Positions 53,581-62,741 of a stretch of DNA of 64,000 nucleotides are shown here, piece by piece; the first letter of the stretch is position 1, and every line of letters begins with the position of its first letter. The notes below the pieces were generated by a model. It ran no database searches and was not told where the DNA came from. It was given only the letters and a program-made list of their open reading frames with translations. The stretch is from Streptomyces sp. DSM 15324. Lineage in GTDB: Bacteria; Actinomycetota; Actinomycetes; Streptomycetales; Streptomycetaceae. The stretch spans positions 170,540-234,539 of the forward strand of contig NZ_KQ949034.1 in the NCBI RefSeq assembly GCF_001514285.1, in the 5' to 3' direction. The position numbers were made by a program, and so were the translations under genes.

Positions 53581-54226
53581 CGCGGCCCAGCTGGTCGCCG
53601 ATCTCGACCTCCATCACCTTGCCCGCCTCGAACTCCAGGGTGTCGTCGCCCATCCCCTGGTCGGTGTCCAGGCCGTCCAGCTCTTCGAGCGGCTGGTCCA
53701 GGCGGATGTGGGCCAGGACGGAGTGCAGCGCGCGCAGCGTGGCGGAGGCGGTGGAGCCCCAGTTGGAGAAGTAGGAGAACTGCCACCACCACAGGGCCTC
53801 GGTGGTGCGGCCGGCCCGGTAGTGGGCCATGCCGTGGCGCAGGTCGGTGATGACATCGGCGAGGTCGTCGGAGATCCGGGCCGGGACGGGCGCCTTGCGG
53901 GGCTCGTAGGGGTCGAAGACCTCGGAGTACACGTCGATCGGGTCGAGCAGCCGGGCGAGGTTCTCGCGCAGTCCGTCCACGTCCACGTCGGGGCCCGTGT
54001 CGGGCTCGTAGCGCTCGTCGGGGACGATGTCCTCGTGGGCGCCGAGGCGGCCGCCCGCGAGGAGGAGCTGGGAGACCTCCAGGAGGAGGAAGGGGACGGC
54101 TGAGCCCGGCTCGTCGCCCTTGGCCACCTCCGTGACGGCCACCAGGAAGCTCTCCACCTGGTCCGCGATCTGGACCGCGAAGTCGTCCGGGTTCTGGTCG
54201 GTCGCGTGCAGCGTGGCGTCAGACAT
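53573..54226 (-). CDS. DUF5063 family protein
   Basis: A 217-residue acidic cytoplasmic protein. The segments [38 protein letters not shown] and [19 protein letters not shown] are those of DUF5063, always near recR in streptomycetes. It overlaps recR by 8 bases at its start (ATGTCTGA) and overlaps the opposing giant gene by 8 bases at its end. Function unknown; it belongs to the ybaB-recR operon. Confidence 0.88.
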   Translation of the reverse strand: MSDATLHATDQNPDDFAVQIADQVESFLVAVTEVAKGDEPGSAVPFLLLEVSQLLLAGGRLGAHEDIVPDERYEPDTGPDVDVDGLRENLARLLDPIDVYSEVFDPYEPRKAPVPARISDDLADVITDLRHGMAHYRAGRTTEALWWWQFSYFSNWGSTASATLRALHSVLAHIRLDQPLEELDGLDTDQGMGDDTLEFEAGKVMEVEIGDQLGRVR

Positions 54227-54818
54227 CTAGGAGTCGTCTCCCCTCGAAGGCGCGGCCGAGGGTGACCTCGTCCGCGTATTCCAGGTCGCCACCCACCGGG
54301 AGGCCGCTGGCCAGGCGGGTGACCTTCAGGCCCATGGGCTTGATCATGCGGGCGAGGTACGTGGCCGTCGCCTCGCCCTCGAGGTTGGGGTCGGTCGCGA
54401 GGATCAGCTCCGTGACCGCGCCGTCCGCGAGACGGGCCAGCAGCTCCCTGATGCGCAGGTCGTCGGGGCCGACGCCCTCGATCGGGCTGATCGCTCCGCC
54501 CAGGACGTGGTAGCGGCCGCGGAACTCACGGGTCCGCTCGATCGCCACGACGTCCTTGGGTTCCTCCACGACACAGATGACGGACGCGTCGCGGCGGGTG
54601 TCGCGGCAGATGCCGCACAGCTCCTCCTGCGCCACGTTCCCGCAGGTCGCGCAGAAGCGGACCTTCGCCTTGACCTCCATCAGGGCCTGCGCGAGGCGCC
54701 GTACGTCCGTCGGTTCCGCCTGGAGGATGTGGAAGGCGATCCGCTGCGCGCTCTTGGGACCGACGCCGGGCAGCCGCCCCAGCTCGTCGATGAGGTCCTG
54801 GACCACGCCTTCGTACAA
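54219..54818 (-). CDS. recR: Recombination mediator RecR
   Basis: A 199-residue protein of RecFOR recombination repair. N-terminal helix-hairpin-helix ([17 protein letters not shown]), zinc finger Cys56, Cys59, Cys68, Cys71, Toprim domain from about 80 ([15 protein letters not shown]), and the C-terminal RGRYHVLGG. The start is a TTG at 54818: it gives the usual [11 protein letters not shown]-terminus, and there is no ATG or GTG in this spot. GGAAGG lies 12 bases upstream. It is downstream of ybaB as is common. Confidence 0.95.
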   Translation of the reverse strand: MYEGVVQDLIDELGRLPGVGPKSAQRIAFHILQAEPTDVRRLAQALMEVKAKVRFCATCGNVAQEELCGICRDTRRDASVICVVEEPKDVVAIERTREFRGRYHVLGGAISPIEGVGPDDLRIRELLARLADGAVTELILATDPNLEGEATATYLARMIKPMGLKVTRLASGLPVGGDLEYADEVTLGRAFEGRRLLDV

Positions 54819-54877
54819 CGGACTGCCGTCCTTCCTGGGTTCCTTGCAGTACGTACGGTAGTTGGCCGGGGCCCGTC

Positions 54878-55222
54878 TTAGAAGGGCAGGCCGGGAATGC
54901 CGCTGCCGCCGCCGAGGCCCTGGGCCAGCGGGCCGAGCTTCTGCTGCTGGAGCGTCTGGGCGTTCTGGTTGGCCGCCTGCACGGCCGCGACGATCAGGTC
55001 GGCGAGGGTCTCGGTGTCCTCGGGGTCGGCGGCCTCGGGGGCGATCTTCAGAGCGCGCAGCTCGCCCGAACCGGTCACCGTCGCCTTGACCAGACCGCCG
55101 CCCGCCTGCCCGTCGACCTCGGTGTTCGCGAGCTCCTCCTGGGCGCGGGCCAGGTCCTGCTGCATCTTCTGGGCCTGCTGGAGCAGCTGCTGCATATTCG
55201 GCTGGCCACCACCGGGAATCAC
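54878..55222 (-). CDS. ybaB: YbaB/EbfC nucleoid-associated protein
   Basis: A 114-residue DNA-binding protein that forms dimers with tweezer shape. Core: [23 protein letters not shown] and [20 protein letters not shown]. The C-terminal tail is Gly-rich. The GTG start is at 55222. It precedes recR by 59 bp in one operon, the classical order. Confidence 0.94.
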   Translation of the reverse strand: MIPGGGQPNMQQLLQQAQKMQQDLARAQEELANTEVDGQAGGGLVKATVTGSGELRALKIAPEAADPEDTETLADLIVAAVQAANQNAQTLQQQKLGPLAQGLGGGSGIPGLPF

Positions 55223-55454
55223 GATCAGCTCCTGTCTGCGTTTTCCTGTCTGGCACGAGCCTACGTGCTCGATGAGCGCATCGCCCCGCCACTCTTTCGA
55301 GTGAGTCTCGGTAGCGTCCTATACCTGATCAAGACCCACTTCCGGGCGGAAAAGCGAGGAAAGCGTCGCCTTCGCCACCCATTGGGAGGTAGGAAGGGTC
55401 CCGGCACATCAGCATCAGACGTTACGCGGAGTCACTGAGTCATAAGGGAGTGCC

Positions 55455-56198
55455 GTGGGTCAGCCGGAGATGCAGCCCGAGGGTCCGCCTCAGGACGGGT
55501 GGGGCGAGGGTGCGGCCGGGCTGCGGCCGGGCGATCTGACCGGTCGGGCGTTTCCGCTCGGGGACTGGGGCGAGCCGGCGGAGCGGCTGGAGGAGCTGTA
55601 CCGGTGGGTGGAGCGGGGGGCGCTCCAGACAACGACCTGGTACCTCTCGGACCGGGTGTGGAAACGGCGCGGGGCGCGGGTGCTGCGCGGCGGGGCGGCG
55701 ACGGGGGCGGTCGCCGGGGCGGGGCTGCCGCTGCTCGATCTCACCGGGGTGATCGGCGGCGTGGCGCCATGGGGCTATCTGGCCCTGTTGCTCGCGGTGT
55801 CCTGTGTGGCGGTGGACCGGTTCTTCGGGGTGACGTCCGGGTGGATAAGGGATGTGGCGACGGCGCAGGCGGTGCAGCGGCGGCTTCAGCTGCTCCAGTT
55901 CGACTGGGCGAGCGAGAGTGTGCGGGAGGTGTTGGGACCGGCGGAGGGGACGGCGAGCGAGGCCGCGGAGCGGTGTCTGGCGGTGCTGCGGCGCTTCTCG
56001 GAGGACGTGATGGAGCTGGTGCGGGCGGAGACGGCGGACTGGATGGTGGAGTTCCGCACCGGGTCCGCGCCGCTGGGGATCCAGTCGGCGGTGGTGTCCG
56101 GGGGGCGGCAGGAAGCGGGGCCGCCGCGCTTTCCCCTGCCTCCCGGTGCCGGTTCCCGGCCGAACATGCCGCGGCAGCGCCCGCCCGAGCCGCGGTGA
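55455..56198 (+). CDS. SLATT domain membrane protein
   Basis: A 247-residue protein. Residues about 40-165 match the SLATT pattern: a helix RLEELYRWVERGALQTTTWYL, two membrane helices (VLRGGAATGAVAGAGLPLL and YLALLLAVSCVAVDRFF) with short loop, and a long post-membrane helix GVTSGWIRDVATAQAVQRRL. The tail is Pro/Arg-rich. SLATT proteins are predicted pore-forming effectors with nucleotide-signal systems (SMODS, SLOG); no such partner is adjacent here. GTG start with AAGGGAG. Confidence 0.8.
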   Translation: MGQPEMQPEGPPQDGWGEGAAGLRPGDLTGRAFPLGDWGEPAERLEELYRWVERGALQTTTWYLSDRVWKRRGARVLRGGAATGAVAGAGLPLLDLTGVIGGVAPWGYLALLLAVSCVAVDRFFGVTSGWIRDVATAQAVQRRLQLLQFDWASESVREVLGPAEGTASEAAERCLAVLRRFSEDVMELVRAETADWMVEFRTGSAPLGIQSAVVSGGRQEAGPPRFPLPPGAGSRPNMPRQRPPEPR

Positions 56199-56226
56199 GC
56201 GTGCCCTGGCTGTATTGGCCCGCGGC

Positions 56227-57227
56227 CTAGCGCCGCCCAGGCGTACCGGCACACAGCCGCAGGCCTTCGGGGGACCAGCACGGCAGGTGGCCGTGGGTGC
56301 GGATGACGTCCTGGCCGTTCCCCCGGGTCAGACAGGTGAGGAAGCCGGAGGCGCGGGAGTCGGCCGGGGGGCGGCCGTAGGTGTAGGCGTACTCGATCTC
56401 GCCCCGCCCCAGCACCCGTCGCTGGAACACCTGCCGGGTCCCGGAGTTGGCGTCCCGGCTGACGAGGACGACCGGGAGGTCGGGGCCGCCGAGTTGCGAC
56501 CAGTTGGTGATCCGGCCCCGGTAGAGGCGGCGTACGGCGGTCGTGGAGAGGTTCTTCAGCCGGATGTCGTCGTTGACGACGAGGGCGAAGACCGACACGG
56601 CGACCCGGTTCTCGCGCGGCTCCTCCAGGCCGGCCGGTTTGGGGCCGTCGGAGAGGGCGATCAGCGGCGGCGAGCCCTTCGCCGCCCCGGCGCCCTCGCA
56701 GTCCTGCGCGCAGGCGCGGGCCACCTCCCGGACCACGGGGCGAACGCGGTCGAGCCGGTCACGGTGAGCGTGCCGCGCTCGCAGCCGATCGGGGGCGGGC
56801 TGTCGTCGCGGACGACGACGATCGTCGCCAGGGTCACCACGGACAGCGTGAGCACGAGCAGCTTGAAGTGGTCGCCGCGGTTGAGCGGGACACGCGGGAT
56901 GCGCAGGGTGTTGCCGTCGTAGCCGAAGCCCCGGTCCGCGGTGAAGTGGTCCATGAGGTGGTCGGTGTCGGTCGGCTGGGTGACCGACACCCCGCGGATG
57001 GTGCGGCCGGTGAAGACGGCGGTGAGGCCGTGGCGTTCGGGCCCGGTGTAGTCGTCGCGGGCGACGCCCTGCGAGCCGTCGTTCTCGATGCGGAGCAGGA
57101 CCAGGGTGGCGTCGGCCATGTTCGGGGTCTCGTCGAACAGGCCGAGGCGGCGGTTGGCGCGGCCCGACCGGATTCCGAGCACCGCCGTGCCGATGGCGAC
57201 GACGTTCTCCGCGTTCAGCCATTCCAC
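56227..57227 (-). pseudogene. Eroded substrate-binding-protein gene (PstS-like), frameshift and internal deletions
   Basis: The first frame (57227 down to about 56750) gives MEWLNAENVVAIGTAVLGIRSG, FDETPNMADATLVLLRIENDGSQG, a membrane segment and GTLTVTGSTAFAP. Then the frame shifts and continues REVARACAQDCEGAGAAKGSPPLIALSDG, NWSQLGGPDLPVVLVSRDANSGTRQVFQ and EIEYAYTYGRPP. SRDANSGTRQ is the phosphate-binding-type motif. Segments expected between TAFAP and KGSPP, and between RQVFQRRVLG and EIEYAY, are lacking. It looks like remains of a protein with much internal sequence lost. Confidence 0.7.
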
Positions 57228-57234
57228 TGTGGGG

Positions 57235-57295
57235 CCCCCGCACCTCCCGACAGTCGTACGTCAGTTCACCGTACGACTGTCGGGAGGTGCGGGGG
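57235..57295. terminator. 25-bp perfect inverted repeat after the kinase gene
   Basis: Bases 57235-57259 and 57271-57295 are perfect complements around an 11-base loop. It is just after the kinase stop (57311, minus strand) and before the eroded gene, so it probably ends kinase transcription. Confidence 0.75.
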
Positions 57296-57310
57296 ACGTT
57301 CGCCGGACGT

Positions 57311-59242
57311 TCACCGGCGGGTGTACGTCAGTTTCTCCCCGGTGTCGGCGTTGACGCGTTGCAGCTTTCCGTCGGCGAGCAGGGTGACCTCCGTGGGGGC
57401 ACCCGCGGTGCAGGAGGAACGCGGCTTCCCCGATGTGACGGTGGACGGTCCGATCTCCAACGGGCCCTTCGCGGAGGGGCGTTCGGTCAGCTCGGCGGTG
57501 AACTCGCAGTGGTACGCGTCCCCGTCGGCGACGAGCGAGAGCACGGCGTCTCCCACCGCGCCCTGCTTGATGACGAGCCGGCGGGTGTTCTTGCCGGTCT
57601 CGTTCTCGATCGTGGTGGTCCAGGTGCCGAGGTAGCCGGCCGGGACCGCTCCGCCGTCCGTCGCGGAGGCGGACGGGGAGGGGGAGGACGAGGACGCGCT
57701 CGCGGAGGGGGTGGCGTCGGCCGGCCCGGTGGCCGCCCTACGGCTCGGTGCCGGGCCGGCCTTCCCGTCCGAGGAGTCGTCACCGCCCAGCAGCCCGTAC
57801 ACCGACCCGCCGGCGGCGAGCGCGACGACCACCGCGACCGCCACCAGCAGCACGGTCGTCCGGCCACTGCGCCGCGACGGCTCCGCCTCGTCGTCGTAGG
57901 CGGGGTCGTGGCCGGGGCCGTGGGCGGGGCCGTAGGGCTCGTAGGAGGAGGGTGGCGGGGTCGCGCCCCCGGCCGCCGCACCCCCGGGCGCCGCGCCACC
58001 GTACGGCGAAGCGCCGTACGCGGTGTTCCCGTACGCCGTGTTCCCGTAGCCCGCGCCCCCGTACCCCGTGTCCCCGTAGCCCTCGTATCCGGCGCTCCCG
58101 TACCCCGTCTCCTGCCCGGTGTACGGGTTGTACGGCGCCGGCCCGGTGGGGCCGGGACCGGCCTGCGGGTGCCGCTGGGTGTGGCCGTACGCCGGGTGCG
58201 GTACGGCGGCCGGGGCGGGGGGCGCCGGGGTGCCGGCGCCCGCGGCCCGCGTCCGCGGCAGGGCGCCGGGCGACCCGGGCCCGTCGGTGTGGCCCTGCCG
58301 TCCGCCGTGCTCCGGCGTCCCCTCCGGGTCCTCCGTCTCCAGCAGCCGTACGGCGTGCTGCCCGAGCTGGGCGACCAGCGCGCTCGGCAGCCAGGGGTCG
58401 CGGGAGTGGCCGTCGACGAGGGTGTCCCCGGTGCCGGTGCGCTCCAGGATCCAGGGCAGGGAGGGACGGGCGGCGGGGTCCTTGCGCAGACAGGCGCGGA
58501 CCAGGTCGGCGATGCCCTCGGGGACGCCGGAGAGGTCGGGTTCCTCCTCGGCGATGCGGAACATCAGGGCGTGGGCCCCGCCCTCGGTGCCGCCGAAGGG
58601 GAGGACGCCGGTGGCCGCGTAGGCGAGGACGGAGCCGAGGCAGAAGACGTCGCTCGCGGGGGTGATCGGCTCGCCGCGCACCTGTTCGGGGGCCATGAAG
58701 CCGGGTGAGCCGACGACCGCGCCGGTGCGGGTGAGACCGCTGTCGGTCACGGTCTCCAGGGCCCGTGCGACACCGAAGTCGATCACGCGGGGGCCCTCGA
58801 TGGTGACCATGACGTTGGACGGCTTGAGGTCGCGGTGGACGATCCCGGCGGCGTGGATGTTGGTGAGCGCGTGGGCGAGACCGGCGGCGAGGATGCGCAC
58901 CGAGCGCTCCGGGAGCGGGCCGTGGTCGTGGCCGACGACCTGCTGGAGGGTGGGGCCGGCGACATAGCCGGTGGCGACCCAGGGCACGGCGGCCTCGGTG
59001 TCGGCGTCGAGGACCGGCGCGGTCCAGAAGCCGCCGACCCGCTGCGCGTTGCGCACCTCCTGCCGGAACCGGGCCCGGAACTCCTCGCGCGCGGCGAGTT
59101 CCGGCTTGACCAGCTTCACCGCGACGGTCCGCCCGCGGTCGGAACGGGCCAGGTAGACCTGCCCCATGCCGCCCGCGCCCAGCCGCGCGAGCAGCCGGTA
59201 GCCACCGATGCGCTGCGGGTCCTGCGGGCCCAACTTCTCCAT
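57311..59242 (-). CDS. Membrane-anchored serine/threonine protein kinase
   Basis: A 643-residue Hanks-type kinase. Gly-rich loop LGAGGMGQVY (21-30), Lys43, catalytic loop HRDLKPSN with Asp138, DFG at 155-157, APEQVRG. A long Pro/Gly/Tyr/Thr linker (about 300-450, with GYGNTAYGNTAYG repeats) leads to one membrane helix (about 463-483) and an outer domain of about 110 residues after a Ser/Pro linker (TWTTTIENETGKNTRRLVI), with two Cys. No PASTA repeats. The ATG at 59242 is preferred to one 24 bp upstream by its ribosome site. Confidence 0.92.
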   Translation of the reverse strand: MEKLGPQDPQRIGGYRLLARLGAGGMGQVYLARSDRGRTVAVKLVKPELAAREEFRARFRQEVRNAQRVGGFWTAPVLDADTEAAVPWVATGYVAGPTLQQVVGHDHGPLPERSVRILAAGLAHALTNIHAAGIVHRDLKPSNVMVTIEGPRVIDFGVARALETVTDSGLTRTGAVVGSPGFMAPEQVRGEPITPASDVFCLGSVLAYAATGVLPFGGTEGGAHALMFRIAEEEPDLSGVPEGIADLVRACLRKDPAARPSLPWILERTGTGDTLVDGHSRDPWLPSALVAQLGQHAVRLLETEDPEGTPEHGGRQGHTDGPGSPGALPRTRAAGAGTPAPPAPAAVPHPAYGHTQRHPQAGPGPTGPAPYNPYTGQETGYGSAGYEGYGDTGYGGAGYGNTAYGNTAYGASPYGGAAPGGAAAGGATPPPSSYEPYGPAHGPGHDPAYDDEAEPSRRSGRTTVLLVAVAVVVALAAGGSVYGLLGGDDSSDGKAGPAPSRRAATGPADATPSASASSSSPSPSASATDGGAVPAGYLGTWTTTIENETGKNTRRLVIKQGAVGDAVLSLVADGDAYHCEFTAELTERPSAKGPLEIGPSTVTSGKPRSSCTAGAPTEVTLLADGKLQRVNADTGEKLTYTRR

Positions 59243-59320
59243 CGCAGCGCCACCTCTCGCCCACATGTCTGATCGAGCCGAGAATAAACCGGCCGTTCGG
59301 GCAGGCGTGTGGCGCGATGT

Positions 59321-59794
59321 CTACGGTTCCGTAACGAGGGGGGCGGTGCCCGGGGGCTCCAGCTCGTCCAGCACCTCGGCCAGCCGTTCCAGTACCCGCA
59401 CGGCCTCGGCCAGCTCCGCCTCCCCGTAGGCCGCGGCCAGCCGGTCGGCGAAGGCGGCGTGCCCGGGGCCGATGCGGGCGACCGCCGCGAGCCCCTCCGG
59501 GGTGGGCGCGAGCAGCTTCGCCCGGCGGTGGGCCGGGTTGGGGCGGTACTCGGCCAGCCCGTCGCGCACCAGCAGATCGGCGATGCGCTGCACACTCTGC
59601 CGGGTGATGCCCATGACGCGGGCGATGCCGGACACCGGCAGCGGCTCCCGCTGCACCGCCCCCATCACCTGCCACCAGGCGGCGCTGATCCCGGCGGGCC
59701 GGGCCAGTTCCTCGGCGACCGCGAGGAACTGGCCGTTCAGCCGGAACACCCCGAGGGCGCTGCGGCTGAGGAGGTCCTGGCGCGGGCGGCTCAC
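59321..59794 (-). CDS. MarR family regulator
   Basis: A 157-residue winged-helix dimeric regulator. Recognition part: PLPVSGIARVMGITRQSVQRIADLLVRDGLAEYRPNPAHRRAKLL. The GTG start overlaps the stop of DJ-1 (GTGA), so it is cotranscribed with that gene and likely represses both through the dyad at 60402-60417. The ligand is unknown. Confidence 0.9.
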   Translation of the reverse strand: MSRPRQDLLSRSALGVFRLNGQFLAVAEELARPAGISAAWWQVMGAVQREPLPVSGIARVMGITRQSVQRIADLLVRDGLAEYRPNPAHRRAKLLAPTPEGLAAVARIGPGHAAFADRLAAAYGEAELAEAVRVLERLAEVLDELEPPGTAPLVTEP

Positions 59795-60402
59795 CGGCCG
59801 GCCGTCGCCTTCTCCAGCACGGCGTGGGCCGACGGGTCGGAGTCGTGGAACAGCCGGTACCAGGCGTCCAGCACCTCCCCCTCGTACACGCCGAGGAGGC
59901 CGAGGATCTCCCGGGCGAAGGCGACGGGCTCGGTGGGCCCGGCGGTGATCAGGGCGCCGTCGGTCACGGCGTCGGCGTCGACGTACCGTCCGCCGCCGCC
60001 GTAGCCCGTGGCGGCGAGGTAGAAGGAGACGGCGCTGGTGTGGTCGCGGTCGTCGAGCAGGCCCTCGCGGGCGAGTCCGGCGGTGGCCCCGCAGATCGCG
60101 GCGACGGGCGTACCGGCCGCGAGGAACTCCCGCGCCTTGCGGGCGAAGGGCGCGAGGTCCTCGGAGGTGTCCCAGAGGTCGGCGCCCGGCAGGATCAGCA
60201 GGCTGCTGTCCTCGGGCCGTACGGCGTCCAGGGCGAGGTCGGGCAGGACGCGCAGTCCCCCGATGCTGACCACCGGCTCGGTGGCGGACGCGCCGACGGT
60301 GCGCACCGGATATCCGTTCCGCGCGAGGTAGGCGGTGGCGAACCCCGTCTCCCAGTCGGCGAGCGTGTCGTACACGGCGAGATGAACGGGCTTGAGGGCC
60401 AT
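59791..60402 (-). CDS. DJ-1/PfpI family protein
   Basis: A 203-residue glutamine-amidotransferase-like protein. The nucleophile elbow is AAICGATAGLA with Cys104; an acidic residue near the N-terminus (ETG at 18-20) fits the family's Glu that activates the Cys. Possible chaperone, glyoxalase or stress function. It is the first gene of a pair with marR; its start codon is overlapped by the operator-like dyad. Confidence 0.9.
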   Translation of the reverse strand: MALKPVHLAVYDTLADWETGFATAYLARNGYPVRTVGASATEPVVSIGGLRVLPDLALDAVRPEDSSLLILPGADLWDTSEDLAPFARKAREFLAAGTPVAAICGATAGLAREGLLDDRDHTSAVSFYLAATGYGGGGRYVDADAVTDGALITAGPTEPVAFAREILGLLGVYEGEVLDAWYRLFHDSDPSAHAVLEKATAGR

Positions 60403-60436
60403 GACAACAGGCTGTCATTTAGGCAGCAAGCTGTCA
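60402..60436. promoter_or_regulatory. MarR-type operator over the DJ-1 start
   Basis: TGACA-ACAGGC-TGTCA (60402-60417) is a perfect dyad overlapping the DJ-1 start codon, and a further half site CTGTCA lies at 60431-60436. This fits autoregulation by the MarR protein. Confidence 0.55.
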
Positions 60437-60545
60437 AACCCGTCGATGCCGGCCCGACGCCCGACAACCTGTCGTGGAATCCGCCCGCCGACGGAACAGA
60501 ACGCCGGTACCGCCGCCGCCCGCCCCCCTCCTAGGCTCACGGGCC

Positions 60546-61901
60546 ATGACCCCTCAGACCGACCCCCGGGCGGGCGCCGCCGTGAAGGCCGCGGACCGTG
60601 CGCACGTCTTCCACTCCTGGTCAGCACAGGAGCTCATCGACCCGCTCGCCGTGGCCGGCGCGGAGGGGTCCTACTTCTGGGACCACGACGGCAAGCGGTA
60701 CCTCGACCTCACCAGCGGGCTCGTCTTCGCCAACATCGGCTACCAGCACCCGAAGGTCGTCGCCGCGATCCAGGAGCAGGCCGCGCGGATGACCACCTTC
60801 GCGCCCGCCTTCGCCGTCGAGGCCCGTTCCGAGGCCGCCCGGCTGATCGCCGAGCGCACCCCCGGCGACCTGGACAAGATCTTCTTCACCAACGGCGGCG
60901 CGGACGCCGTGGAGCACGCCCTGCGCATGGCCCGGCTGCACACCGGCCGCCCGAAGGTCCTCTCCGCCTACCGCTCCTACCACGGCGGCACCCAGCAGGC
61001 GGTCAACGTCACCGGCGACCCGCGCCGCTGGGCCTCCGACACCGCCTCCGCCGGAGTGGTGCACTTCTGGGCGCCCTTCCTCTACCGCTCCCGCTTCTAC
61101 GCCGAGACCGAGGAGCAGGAGTGCGCGCGGGCGCTGGAGCACCTGGAGACGACGATCGCCTTCGAGGGGCCCGCCACCGTCGCCGCGATCATCCTGGAGA
61201 CCGTCCCCGGCACCGCCGGGATCATGGTGCCGCCGCCGGGCTACCTCGCCGGGGTCCGCGAGATCTGCGACAAGTACGGGATCGTCCTCGTCCTGGACGA
61301 GGTCATGGCCGGGTTCGGACGCACCGGTGAGTGGTTCGCCGCCGACCTCTTCGGGGTCGTCCCCGACCTGATGACCTTCGCCAAGGGCGTCAACAGCGGC
61401 TATGTGCCGCTCGGCGGGGTCGCGATCTCCGGCGCGATCGCGGAGACCTTCGCCCGGCGGCCGTACCCGGGCGGACTGACGTACTCCGGGCACCCGCTGG
61501 CCTGCGCCGCCGCCGTCGCCACCATCAACGTGATGGCGCAGGAGGGGATCGTGGAGAACGCGCGGACCCTGGGCGCGTCCGTCGTCGAGCCGGGCCTGCG
61601 GGCGCTCGCCGAGCGGCACCCCAGCGTCGGCGACGTGCGGGGTGTGGGCATGTTCTGGGCCCTGGAGCTGGTCAAGGACCGCGACACCCGGGAACCGCTC
61701 GTCCCCTACAACGCGGCCGGTGAGGCGAACGCGGCGATGGCGGCCTTCGGCGCGGCCGCCAAGCAGGCCGGCGTGTGGCCCTTCGTGAACATGAACCGGA
61801 CGCATTTCGTGCCCCCGCTCAATGCCTCGGAATCCGAGCTGAAGGAGGGCCTCGCCGCCCTTGACCAGGCCCTTTCGGTCGCCGACGAGTACACCGGGTA
61901 G
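60546..61901 (+). CDS. Class III (omega) aminotransferase, PLP-dependent
   Basis: A 451-residue aminotransferase of fold type I. Visible family marks: FFTNGGADAVEHALRMAR (phosphate-binding), YHGGTQQ, DEVMAGFGRTGEWF and TFAKGVNSGYVPLGG with PLP Lys280. It may use beta-alanine, taurine or aminobutyrate-like amines with pyruvate. The ATG at 60546 gives the family length. A GntR regulator follows on the same strand, suggesting local control. Confidence 0.9.
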   Translation: MTPQTDPRAGAAVKAADRAHVFHSWSAQELIDPLAVAGAEGSYFWDHDGKRYLDLTSGLVFANIGYQHPKVVAAIQEQAARMTTFAPAFAVEARSEAARLIAERTPGDLDKIFFTNGGADAVEHALRMARLHTGRPKVLSAYRSYHGGTQQAVNVTGDPRRWASDTASAGVVHFWAPFLYRSRFYAETEEQECARALEHLETTIAFEGPATVAAIILETVPGTAGIMVPPPGYLAGVREICDKYGIVLVLDEVMAGFGRTGEWFAADLFGVVPDLMTFAKGVNSGYVPLGGVAISGAIAETFARRPYPGGLTYSGHPLACAAAVATINVMAQEGIVENARTLGASVVEPGLRALAERHPSVGDVRGVGMFWALELVKDRDTREPLVPYNAAGEANAAMAAFGAAAKQAGVWPFVNMNRTHFVPPLNASESELKEGLAALDQALSVADEYTG

Positions 61902-61968
61902 GCGCGGGGCGGGGACAGCGGACGCAGGCTACGCGTGGAGGGGCTTGAAATCTTCGAACGCGTAAGGT

Positions 61969-61998
61969 GGCGTGCTCGTACATATCGACGAGCACGCC
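61969..61998. promoter_or_regulatory. 11-bp dyad upstream of the GntR gene
   Basis: GGCGTGCTCGT (61969-61979) and ACGAGCACGCC (61988-61998) are perfect complements with an 8-base spacer, between the aminotransferase and the GntR gene. It may be the GntR operator or the aminotransferase terminator. Confidence 0.5.
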
Positions 61999-62036
61999 CC
62001 TTTCCGTCCGTACGCCCCGAGGGAGACGCCCCGAAG

Positions 62037-62741
62037 ATGCCCGGCAGCATCGGCAACGGCGCCGTGACGCGCAGCACCCTGCGGCAGCAGATCGCCGACG
62101 CGCTCCGCGACGAGGTGCTGGCGGGGCGGCTGCAACCCGGGCAGGAGTTCACGGTCAAGGAGATCGCCGAGCAGTACGGCGTCTCGGCGACCCCGGTCCG
62201 CGAGGCGCTGGTGGACCTCTCCGCGCAGGGCCTGCTGGAGGCCGACCAGCACCGCGGGTTCCGGGTCCACGAGTACTCGGTGGAGGACTACCGGGGCATG
62301 ATCGAGGCCCGCTCGCTGATCATCGAGGGCATGTTCCTGCAACTGGAGGACGGCCGGGAGTCCGTCCGCGAGTACGGCTCCCCGGAGCGGGTCGCCGCCG
62401 CCATCAACGGGGTGCGCCGGCGCGGCGAGGAGGCCCAGCGGGCCGCGGCCGCCGGTGACCTGACCGTCCTCATCGGCTACGACCTGCGCTTCTGGCGAGA
62501 GCTCAGCGACTTCTTCGGCAACCCCTATCTCGCCGACTTCCTGCACCGGCTGCGGGTGCAGAGCTGGGTGTGCGCGGTACAGCACCTGCGCCGGATCACC
62601 GATCTGCGCGGACATCTGTGGTCCGGCCACACGGATCTCGTCGACGCCCTGTACCGGCGCGACACCGCCGCGGCCCGCCGGATGCTCGCCGAGTACAACG
62701 CCCACTCCGTCGCCCTGGTCGAGCGGCTGGCGGCCCCGTGA
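62037..62741 (+). CDS. GntR family regulator (FCD-type)
   Basis: A 234-residue regulator. The winged helix is TLRQQIADALRDEVLAGRLQPGQEFTVKEIAEQYGVSATPVREAL...GFRVHEYS; the C-terminal helical FCD ligand domain has RFWRELSDFFGNPYLADFL and SGHTDLVDALYRRD with metal-binding His residues. GAGGGAGA precedes the ATG. Its stop overlaps the GTG of the glycosyltransferase (GTGA). Confidence 0.9.
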   Translation: MPGSIGNGAVTRSTLRQQIADALRDEVLAGRLQPGQEFTVKEIAEQYGVSATPVREALVDLSAQGLLEADQHRGFRVHEYSVEDYRGMIEARSLIIEGMFLQLEDGRESVREYGSPERVAAAINGVRRRGEEAQRAAAAGDLTVLIGYDLRFWRELSDFFGNPYLADFLHRLRVQSWVCAVQHLRRITDLRGHLWSGHTDLVDALYRRDTAAARRMLAEYNAHSVALVERLAAP

